From assembly GCA_030867875.1 (NCBI GenBank), contig JAOWCC010001368.1, positions 6,448,965-6,512,964 of the forward strand: a stretch of 64,000 nucleotides of DNA, in the 5' to 3' direction. A program made the position numbers and the translations under genes. The DNA is from Actinernus sp. WN-2022 (lineage: Eukaryota; Cnidaria; Anthozoa; Actiniaria; Actinernidae). The notes below the pieces were generated by a model that saw only the letters and a list, made by a program, of their open reading frames with translations, ran no database searches and had not been told where the DNA came from. This document shows positions 9,300-21,200 of this stretch, piece by piece (within the stretch, counting starts at the first letter, position 1; each line of letters opens with the position of its first letter).

Positions 9300-12200
9300 C
9301 TGGAAACGTAGCAAACAATAAACCATGTACAACGTCAGGGTAGTCAAGCGTCACGCGCATGCGCTTTTAATGTGCGGACGGCGCGTCCCACCAGTTTCCC
9401 GCCCAAACTCAAAGAAAACAAAGGCAAGCACCCCTGTTTCTAAATTTAGTTTAGCCTTGGGTTAGCGATTTAACCCTGGTCCCAAGGCTGTTTCTAATCT
9501 TAGGTACATATGTTCAATGTTTCGCAAAAAAAAAAAAAAAACTACTTTAAAGCTTTAACATGTGAGTTTACTAAGTTAGAATATTATTTACTAAAGAAGT
9601 TTAAAATGACTCCTGCCCTCTTTCCGCAACTTCACACCCCCGACCCCTACCCCCCCCCCCCCCCCCACCCCCCAACCCCCTTTCCGCATGCAGCTTCGCT
9701 CCTGCCCCATTTTCACACCTTTACTTACCTTGCATGCAAAGGTGTATCTGGCCCCATTTCCACATCTTTACTTACCTTGCATGCAAAGGTGTATCTAGCC
9801 CCCTTGAACCCAGGGCTGGGGTGTCTGGCTCCATTTCCACATCTTTACTTACCTTACATGCAAAGGTGTATCTAGCCCCCTTGAACCCAGGGCTGGGGGG
9901 TCTGGCTGAGTGAGGTATAATGCCCCTGAATACGACCAAACGACCATAGACAGGCTTCACAGATGCAACCCAGTTGTACTGCTGATGGCCCTTTCTGAAT
10001 GGCCTGCCATTGGGCTGCATGACTTCGTTGAAGAATACTGTCTCACCATACTTCTCTTCATCCCACTCTGGTGTTAAGTACAGAAGGATAGTGAACTCGT
10101 ACTGGAAAGTTCAATAGAAAAATCACCATCATCATCTGTCAATACTTGTTATTACACAGCCTGCGTAGCAGTCCTCTTATCTTTTTTGGCGGTCTTAGTT
10201 TGTCCCGGCTATATGGTGCTAGCGGGGGATTGGGACAAACATGAAGAAAGAGGGCCTGCAGCGAAACCCCCACATTTTCCTATTCGTCCAGATTCTGGAC
10301 GTAGAATATGATTGGCTAAAATCAGTCTAACTGCATGTCATCACACAGCGGTCAAACGTCTGCGCATGCGTCAAAAGTCTTGCAACAACAACGTATTCCA
10401 AAACAAATTCAAAGCGAGCCGGCGGCCGTCACTGTTCACACACCCGTTTTCAAACCTTGAGAACTTTTTTGGTAAATTACGAAAACGTTTGGTAAACTCA
10501 CAGTTTGAAGTTTGTTCAATTTCCCGTCGACTGTGAAAATAAAAAGCTTAACTTTCACGTATTTTTCTTAACTTTTGGGGGTAGAAGTTCACTGTAATAC
10601 GTTTTAAGGGAATTTTGCGCGGGAATTTCGCGCGCCCGCCCACCAGATTGACCGTAATACGCACGCGCAGACGTTTGACCGCTGTGTGGCATGTCATTAA
10701 TTAATCCAGATGCTGGCCTCCCCATCCAGCTTCAAATGGTTGAGCAGTCATCAGCTCTCATCATGATAATCCGTATTACACTCTCCTCTTCTGATTCTTT
10801 GCACAATTTATAGTGAAAATGGCGTCCTTCATGTGTTTTGACTTATTTGAGTGGATAAAAACCTATATTTAGGCCAAAATGTCCCGCTAGTCAAACGAGT
10901 TTTTATTTGGTACAGATCGGTGTAGGAATGAGTTTTTCTGAGGCAAACGCTCGGTAGTTCTTCGACGAACCAGATCACAGGTGGATATCCCTGCATGTGA
11001 TTTTTTAGTTTTTAATTTACAACGTAAAACTTGAATTAAAAGCAACAGAACTTACAGGGTGTCTTCTTGTGTTCCTTACCTATATATGTGCCAATTTTCA
11101 GCGAATTTCCGCAATTTTTTACCTCACTATCCCTCTCTATATAGAGGGGAGCGAGGTAAAACTTCGCTGAAATATGGCATAGACAATGCTTAGGAACACA
11201 AGACATACAATTTGTTGATATTTGTTCAAGATTTACGTTATAAATGAAAGACTAAAAATTCCCATATAAATGCTATTAAATTAAAAGCCTGTCATTAGAT
11301 TCGATGTCATTATAGATTCGATGGCGGCCCTTCTTGGTTGAGTTCATTCAGAATTTGACAACTTTCGCGGCCTCAAGTGTTCTTAGATTTCCTCAGACAC
11401 ATATATTTTACAAGTAGTATGTCAAGCGATACAGAATACTTAAGTTTTGGTAGCAGACACTTTGGTAGCAGACACTTTTGGGTGAACTTTATTGCAAGCC
11501 AGGTGGCGGTTTCTTGTTCAGCTTTAGATTGTGTTAATTAGGGGGCGGAATTCAAATATCTATGGTTTGATTGCAGGCCCTCGTACTGACGCACTCCTGC
11601 CGCAATCTTGGTGGCGCTCAACTAAAACTGTTCACAATTCACTGGGACAAGTAAAAAGAAAAGACCCGCCACGCAGGCCATTTATTAAACGAGCGGAAGT
11701 CTGTACCGTAAGTTCTGGATCGAGTTTCCCCCCCTGCTTTATGGCCTAAGTGCAGAGCATGCCGGTCCATGAAAGAGGGGAAATGAGGATGACGATCATT
11801 GGCACAAAATAACTTACCTCATGTTCTTCAGTCCTCGTGGATTATCGTAGTGTGAATTTCTAATGACGATCATTGGCACAAAAGAACTTACCTCATCTTC
11901 TTCACAGTCTTCATGGATTCTCGTAGTGTGAATTTGTAATGATGATCATTGGAACAAAAGAACTTACATCATCTTCTTCACAGTCCTCGTGGATCGATTC
12001 TCGTAATGTGAATTTCTAATGATGATCATTGGCACAAAAGAACTTACCTCATCTTCTTCACAGTCCTCATGGATTCTTGTATAGTGTGAATTTCTGACGA
12101 TGTTCATAGACACATCATAAGGGTACCATCCCTTGTTTCCTCCACTCAAGTATTCCACAGCAGATTGAATTATTTGCCATAGACGACTTTTGACAAATTT

Positions 12201-15200
12201 CGCCACCTGCAATAATTAAGATGGAGCCATATTTTAAAGACTTAAGCCGAGATTATTTAAGATGCCAGCTTGTCGCTCTCTTATTGAGAGAAACACAGAT
12301 GAAAAACTGGGTTGATCATAGCACTTTGCTGTGGGATGAAAAACAAATTTACAGGTATTTTAATAACTGAAAAGGTCTTAAATTTGGACATGTTTGGGAA
12401 GTTTCAGTTTTCTTACATCAGAAAATGTTTTCAAAAAGCAATTAAATTTATTTGTGATGTGATCTCCATGTTAATCATTTGTGAAACACTGATCAAGCAA
12501 TGGTAGATTTTTTTCACAACATTCAGTTTCTAAAATAATTTCATGTTAACCAAGTATCATTTCAATGCAGCTTCTTAGTCGTTATAAAATTATTTCTTTC
12601 AGTGAGTACACTGCAGACAAACCTTAATACCAGCAATCCAAGACACATTATCATGCTCAGTGTCAGCACTCTCGTCATATCCTTGGTAGGCATAGGCACT
12701 GTTATAATGTAGCAGAAATAATCGCAGTGCATCCAGATCACCTTTAGCTACCAATCCATCAAAGTATGCGACAACTCGACCCTTTCTGTCATGGAATTTC
12801 CTTGTTAGATGTTTTTCAAAATCCATATCAGGCAATGGCATGCCATCTGTGAGAGGAAAGTCCATTTTTTCATATATAGCATCTTCTTCTATATATTCCT
12901 AAAAAAAGTAAACAATTTTACAGTATGTATTATATAATTATGGGACCCGAAAAAATCATGGGGGTTGGTTACGTGATCCAGAACCTGGCTAAATATATGC
13001 ATACAGTCATGTAAATTGTCAGTCAAAACAATTTTAATCCAGTTTGTTTCCTTGTTTTGAGGAAGGAAAGCCAGTCAAACTCTGAGAAAACTCTCAGAGT
13101 AAGGGCGATGTGACATCAAGAAAGTAGAAATCATGCATGTTGCACTGGCTTAATTAGGTAATCAAACCCAATCAGAGTGGACTATGCTCGCCCCTTGGGG
13201 TAACCTGACGTTTCCAAAAAATAATAATAAATACCGAAAAGAGAAGCCATGAATATATTTTCATAAATATATTACTTTAAGTAATACCATGGCACCGAGG
13301 GAAATTAGTGATTAAATTTCCCCAAGGGAAATCAAATCCTCCCAAGGCTCGTGGGGAAATTTAATCACTAATTTCTCAAAGGTGTCATGGTATAACTTTA
13401 TAATACTATGATCACCGAGGAAATGGACTGTTTTGCGAGTGCTTCTGTTTAATTCTGTTTGCTGAGTCATGGCACAGGAAGCACTACTGTAGTCTACCTT
13501 GAGACACATTTTCTCAAAACAATACGTTATAAAAACAGTGCACATGTTTTATGCGTAAACTGCAAAAGCATCCCACATGGATAAAACCATGGGTTTATAA
13601 CTATAAGTACTCAAGAGATTGAGCTGCAATTCTATCCAGTGTGCGGGGGGTCATTGCACTCCAACCTACATGTACCCAGACTGTTACAGGGGGAATAAAG
13701 TAGCACTGTCCTGCCTGCACTTGGAAGACAAGTCGTTGTCTTCTAATTTTCCTTCATGAATGTAACAGGAGGCGAAATTAAGATACAATGCTAAAATTTC
13801 CCTCCTGTAATTATGGGTTAGTTTCTAGCATAGAAACATGAGAGAAAATTAGAAGCATTCATCCATAATGAGGGAATTTCGAGGTTAAACTTCCCTCGGA
13901 TAACAAAGAAATCCGAGGTGATCATGGTATTTTAATGTACATAATCAAAGATTTGTATAAAGAACTACTTCTATTTCTTTGGTATTTCACTGTTGTACAC
14001 ATGTAGCCATGAACTCCTGTCCAAGTGAGTCTACTGTGTTTTTTGCAGCAGTATCTCCAGTGACATATTAAGTTTTTTGTGCTTGTTTTGTGCATTACAT
14101 TAATTTTTAACCCTGTGTAACTATATTTTATATCATTTACCTTACTCTTCTTTGTCCCCAATTCAAACTTTTCTTTTGATGTAGTAAGTCTTACAGTGAT
14201 GTCATATAGGCCCTGCCTGAATGACATGGCAGGTGGCTTGTATATGAAAGGCACAGAAGCATTCCACACCAGTAAACGACCCAACTTTGGAAACACAGCT
14301 CCTAAGATCTCTCCATTTTGTTTGTAGAACAATACCTCTCCATAGTCATTCTTCTTTATGTTAGGTGTGAGAAACACTTTAAAGATTAACTCATCATTAT
14401 CTGCATCTTCAACTAAAAAGATAAACAAACAATAGTTAACAAAACACAACAGGCCTCAAAATAAAATAAAAAATATCTAAATCTAGTCTCAAGTCAGCAA
14501 AATTTGTGACTGATCCTGAAAGTGGAAGTAGCTATATATAGCGCCATAACACAACATAACTCTTTTTACCTCAAATCCTATTTCTGATACATTTCAGTTG
14601 TCTAAATTAGTTTTATTCGAGAGGCAGGAGCAGCAATTAAACTAGCTAGATACAGTAGCATAAAAGCTACCCAAATTGCGGGACTGTTTCATCTTGTGAT
14701 GTCACAATGGAAACCTATGGATTTTATTGTAGTAGTTTTCTCATCGAAATTAGGGATTAAAGTGATTGAAATTAGGGATTAAATGCCAAAATTACAAAAT
14801 TTGCAAGATTAATACCTTTTTTGTGACAAACAAACAACAGTACAATAACATTTTAATTATTTTAATATGATACTTGCAGCTTTATATAGTCACAAGGCCT
14901 ATACATATAGGCTATGTACCGAATGGTAAATTCGAGCATTGACGAGCAGGCGAGCATCCTGCTTTTATGGCGACCATGAACAATTCTATTTTATCACAGC
15001 TGTGAGCATTGTTCTATAAAAAAAAACAAGCAAACAAGCACCTTGGGAAAAAGCAAGTACGAGCTTTATTCAAGCACACATCTTTTTGCGAGCATTCGAG
15101 CAATTAAGGCCTAAAATGACGAGCACTTCCAAATTTTGACTGACTATTCGGTAGCCCTTTCATGTACATAATTTTTAATAGTCGCATTTGCAACAGTCAC

Positions 15201-18200
15201 AATATCAAAAGTAGTCTCACAATGTAGAACTTGTGGATACAATGTTAATTAATATATTATTTAGAAGGAGTGCATAATTTGCATAATTTATATATACCAA
15301 CTGGTATATACTGTATCATACCAGTATGTGGTTCCAGAAAATATTCATAACCCAACTCCCTGGATTTCTAGGGGTGTTTGAAACAACAATCAAGCATGTA
15401 GAGATAATTAAGGCCAAACATAAAAAAATGCTGTTTCTTTTTTGGTAACCCAACCAACCTAGATTATTTCATGCCAACCTCAAACTCTTTATTGCTATTT
15501 TCCAAGACTTGTGTTGTAGTTACACTTGAAACATATAAAATAAACATGAAAATATAAAACATTAAAACAATGACAAGTATGTAAACGACGACTTCCCAGT
15601 ACTACAGTGTGTCTTCAGCATGAACATGACAACATGTAACTCCCCCATGTAACCCCCCAAAAAGTAAAAAAAAAAAAACTTTTTTCCGACCTACCTATAC
15701 CTGGATTGTTTTGAACTGACTGAATCAGGGGAATTATGCAATTCAACTCAAACCAGGAACTTCCCTGGTTATCTGACCCAACCATATCTGGTTTTATCAT
15801 CATGCATTTTAATAGTATTGGCAAGCTTTGCTAACTGTGCTAAAATTCGTCACCTAATAAACTGTCTTTAAAGTGCCACTGTACAGGCCCGCAAATGATC
15901 CCGGCCCGCAAATGATCCCAGGCCCGCAAATGATCCCCAAAATGGACGGCAAATGATCCAGCTCCGCAAATGATCCCCAATGGGGACCGCAAATGATCCC
16001 GTGAAAAAACATGGAATGGCATGGATTTTTGCCACTGTATAGTGGATCTAAAGTATGAATGAAAGAAAAATGAAGAACAGATTTTAATAATGATGTTAGT
16101 AATGATTTTTAACCATTGGCTCCAGCAATGAACCCCCTTTAAAACATGTCCATCAAAATCTCCATGATGTCATGCTATCGACCCCAGATCACACCTGTCC
16201 ATAACAATCATAATATTATGTCGTCAGCGACATGTCCAATCTTGACAGTCTGTAATTGACACTCATGAACAAGGCGCGATTATGCTCGCTCCTGGCTGTT
16301 ACGCTTGTTATTACTTTTGCTATTGCTGGTTTGCACTCAATCCCTAGAGATTCAAATGACAAAGGGTTAGGGGACCATGTTGGTGCCCCAACAAAAGAAG
16401 CTAACGAGGAATCTATTGTTTAAGGGCACCAACATGGCGGCTATGACGTCAAGTGAAAACCAGCAATTGCTTTGAAATTGTTTCCTTGTGTGTTGTAAAT
16501 AGGAGATACTGACAAGCAGGATGAGATATCTGGAAATGAAAACAAAATTGAGTCAGAATAATTGGCCCGATGATTAAAAAAAGGCTAACCGGTTTCTGGT
16601 AATAAGAACGGTCGACGAAGGACTCAGGATTAAGAACTCTGGATTACTGAGGAACTCGGGATTAAGAAAAAAAATTCTCAACAAAAATCAAATTGCTTTT
16701 TCTTTTTTTCCAAAGCAAATAATTTTCTTTTTTCCCAAAAAAAATTGTTTGTGTACTTTGAAAAAATGACTAGTTAAAAAAAATTGTTTTGAATGGGCCA
16801 AACAAGCCACCATACTACGGGTTATTTATTGTTAACTTTAATTTCTTTAATTTTAACTTTGAGTCAGTATACTTCCGATTAAGAAAAACTTTAAAAACTC
16901 GGGATTATTAGCAAAAAACAACTAAAAATTAATGAATTAACCCAGGATTTGAAAAATAAAAGAAATCGGTCCTTACGAGCCAACCGTTTAAATGAAAAAG
17001 AAAACTAATTTGATGCAAATATTTTGATTTCTAAAACATTGAAACCAATGACCAGATTCCATGCCATTCTACATTTTTTCGCGCTATGATAATGTGGTCC
17101 CCAATAGGGATCACTTGTGAGCCAGGATCACTTGCGGTCCATTTTTTTGGATCATTTGCGGACCTGTACAGATCCACTATCCAGTGGCAAAAAATACATG
17201 CCATTCCATGTTTTTTCACAGGATCATTTGCGGTCTCCATTGGGGAGCATTTGCGGAGTGGGATCATTTGCGGTCCATGTTAGGGATCATTTGCGGGCCT
17301 GGGATCATATGCGGGCCTGGACCATTTATGGACCTGTACACCACTACGACGAAAATTTACCATTTCGATTTGCCACTTTTTCAGTGTCAATAGGTCAATC
17401 AGTATTAGAAATATCTGAAATAGTAAAAAATATTCCGAAATGGGCAAGTTAAACCACAAAATTTCAGGAGAGTTTACCGGTAAAATCCTGTCCGCCATTA
17501 CTGGAAGCCGTTCTCAGTATTCAGTGGAAGTGATGTCAATACTTAACACAACAACCTTGTGGTGTGAAACAGTGTGCATAAAAAAGTAGCCAACCTCGCA
17601 AAGATAAAAATAATATAACTTTCTTCTTATGTATGTGAAGAGCTGTGATTGGCTGTGTTGTATTCTGTAGGCGAGCGTTAAGTGTATGACATCACTTCTG
17701 CTGAATATTAACCTTTGTTTAAAGCTGAATAAAGGAACAGCCTCCATGCAGTAATGGCGGACGTTGAGATTCAATATTCGGAGCTCAAAAATAAGACTTC
17801 CTGTTGTTGTATCGAAAAACAATTTGAACTGGTAAATATAATAATATATCAACTCTACTTTATGAATATACAAAAACATTGATATGTCAAAATTTGTGAA
17901 AATATTCCCCAAACAACATTTTATAAACTTTGTATACCAATCCAGGGGTCGAAACTAGCAGTAGCAAGCTAGTGGAATGCTTACACATGTATATAGTTGA
18001 TAACTAAATTTTGATTTTACAAGTTAAATATAGTTACAGTAGCAATGTTTTGGTAGTCAGAAACAGTTACCTGTAAAGTAAAAGACATAAAACCTAATTG
18101 AGACATTTTAATTTTTGCTAGATAAGTTTGGTTTCTTACATGTACTTTGCTAACTAGCAGACATTTGCTGACTAGCAGACATTTGATAGTGCATGGGTAT

Positions 18201-21200
18201 TTAGAATTTGGTTTTAGAAATGAACCAAATTTAGTGGTGGCAAAATAGTTAATTTCTAACCCTGACCAGTCTTATTTCTGAAGATATTCTTTGCCAGTAG
18301 GTATAATGAGAAAGACCATGCATTCATACAAGGTGAAGATACAGTGTACAAGCTTCTTTCAAATTGAGAACTTTTAATTAATGTGGCAAAGACCACAGGT
18401 ACCAAACAGACGACAAGTTCGGAAAACCTGATTATTGCACCACTATTTATTCATTTATTTATTTATCTGGCTTTTACATCTCAGCATTGGCAGTAACTAA
18501 ACGCAAATATCTCCCACGTGGGATGTATATGAATGCAATCTACATACATGCATATATAAACAGAAGACAACTACACAGACAGTAACAGAGGACACTGGCA
18601 ATGGAGACCTGGCAGTGAAAATCTTTCGCACATGAATTTAAACATCAACTGATGAAACTGAAGTATTGAATAAATCAACTATTGATTACTGTCATCAAGC
18701 TCCTTCCCAGGCTCTTTGGCATGCTCACACTATAGTGAGTGAGCAAGTGACACAATTTCACCCATCCCAATATAAACTCCTTTCTGTGCTTGCATGTGTG
18801 CATCAATGAGTTAAAAATTAGAAAGCACAGTCTAATATAATTAATAACTGACTTGACTACAAATGCATGTGGTAATGTTAATGAAGTGTCTATTTTCAGA
18901 TTTTAATGTGATGATTGAGGTATTTGATCCCAGATTTTTATTCCATTTATGCTATTAAATAAATCTCTGTTTGTAGTTTATTCTTGAACGGGTTATTTAT
19001 AATAAAGAAATGCTACTTGAAATGCTGAGATTTGTATTTTTGGCTAAACTGTAGAATACAGTGCATATTTTTACCATTTTTTTTAATCAAAAGAGCACTT
19101 GCAGGGCTGAAACACTTCAGCACGATTTTATGAGAATTTGCACCTCTGTTTTGAATGTCTCCCCTGATATTTGCAAACGGGGGAGTAATGCTCCCCCATT
19201 ATTATCTGGTAAATATTTTTTATCTCCCTATAGCCCTGCTTCTTGCAATGTTTACATTAATAATGCTGAGTGTCCACCATTTTGAATGCAGCACTACTCA
19301 GTCTAATACTCCCTAGAGGGGGTGTAAATTATTGGCAGAGCACAAGGTTTTGCTCACTCAATATACATGTATACATGTAGGTCTTGCCTCATTTTGGGGG
19401 AAGACAAGAATGGTCTCCCAAAAAAAATAAAAACAGGGGAGACATGCTCTGCCCCCATATTTTAAAATCAAAAGCAAGTACTGACTTGAAAACTACAATA
19501 ACTTTCCCATTAAATAACCAGCTACTTCAAAAGTGGAACAAAGACCAAATGATAATACTCTAAGTTGGAAGTTCAGTGCCCAAGGCTGCAACAGTGCTTG
19601 AGAGCTCAGCTGCCAGGTAATCCTGGCAACCGAACAGCCCAAACGAGCCGAACAAGGACTGTCTGCAGCCGAGAGCACCAAAGACGAACCACTGTCCTGA
19701 ATGCCCAACAAATGATGGGCTTATACACTAGCAACCAAGGATCTGTTGTGCAACTGTCACTTCCAATAGACTGAGATTTGCAAGCGGCAAAGGGGGGCTA
19801 GGCGATAGTCACAGCCTTGGAAGGAACTAGGCATCTAGCTGACCTGAACCAAGACCCAAGACCATTCGCTGAGAATGGATCTAGCCCCCCAAGCCTGATC
19901 ATGAACCATATGCTCTAGCTAGCTGGGTCCATAGGTGAGCGGAGCTGGGGGCTGGGAGTTGGTCATGACCTTGGAAGGAACTAGGCCTCTACAATGTAGC
20001 TAACACAAACCAAGTGACCTGCTGATTGCTGGGAGTGGTCCCAGCCCCCTCCCATACACAGCAAGCAGCATGAGGGGCGAGGCGATAGTCCGGCAGCCTG
20101 GCATGGGAGGAACTAGGCATCTAGCTGACCCAAGACCATTCACTGAGAATGGCCCTAGCCCTCCCAAGTGTGAGTATACAAACCTTCTAATCTGGATCCA
20201 TAGGTGAGCAAAGCTGGGGCCGGGTGTTGGTCACAACCTTGGAAGGAACTAGGCCTCTAGCTAACCCGAATCAAGTGACCCACCAATCGCTGAGAGTGGC
20301 TCCGGCCCCCTCCCATACACAGCCAGCAGTGTGGGGGGCTAGGCGATAGCCGCGAGCAATCACAGTGACTTGCAACTGACAAGCAGAACTCTGAGCCACA
20401 AGCAACAACACAAAAGCATGGTCCCAGATGAAACCAACCCCAGGGCCATGCAAGCACACCACAGGGGCCCCAGTAGTCGCTGGTTCTTTAACCATGCCTA
20501 AATTACATTTAGCCTCGATTATAGCTCAGGGCCAGGTTGTTCGAAGCAAGGGTATTAGCACTTAATGCCCCAGGGTTAAATCGCTAACCCAAGGGTAAAC
20601 TGTACAGGTTACAATTACAGAGTTAGTGCTATCCTAGGGATAAAGTTACCTTGCTGCAAACAACCAAGCCCTGGTGTATTTCGATGGGTCATGCTATGAA
20701 TGATTTTGGGTTGAGTTACAGTAGGTTTTTATAACGTTTGTATGAAAATTGGAGAAAAAGAATTATTAATGAACCAAGCACTGTATTCTGCAATCAATCG
20801 CTCCCGACCGATGAAAGAGTTAAGTGGTGTGTTTATTCGTTGTCTCGTTTGATAATTAATAAGGCTCGCGGTTTATTAATGGCCTTTTTTGGCCAAATTA
20901 CGTTACAGGGTTTAAAATAGAGTGGAACATGCAGACATGTAGTTAGTTATGGATAAATTGCATAATGTATTTGTTTGAGTACAGCATACCTGTATCCACT
21001 GTAATAAAATCCAGTCTTTTGACCATGGAAGACGTAATATGATATGGATAATACACTTTTCCTCCAGAAACGGCTTTAGCAACTTTATTTATCTTTTCCC
21101 AAACAGCAGTCTTCATCAACAGATCGGGACTCATTGGTGTTATCCACGGCAAATTGTTCGTGGAATTCGCGACTTGGATGTTAAAATAGTAATCCTTATA

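Noticed and set aside
9510..9875. Proline-rich 121-residue protein
   Set aside because: It crosses a C-rich tract and the duplicated splice-donor array on the wrong strand.
17031..17452. Proteins rich in DHLRS and IICG repeats
   Set aside because: They are translations of the GCAAATGATCC subterminal repeats of a transposable element.
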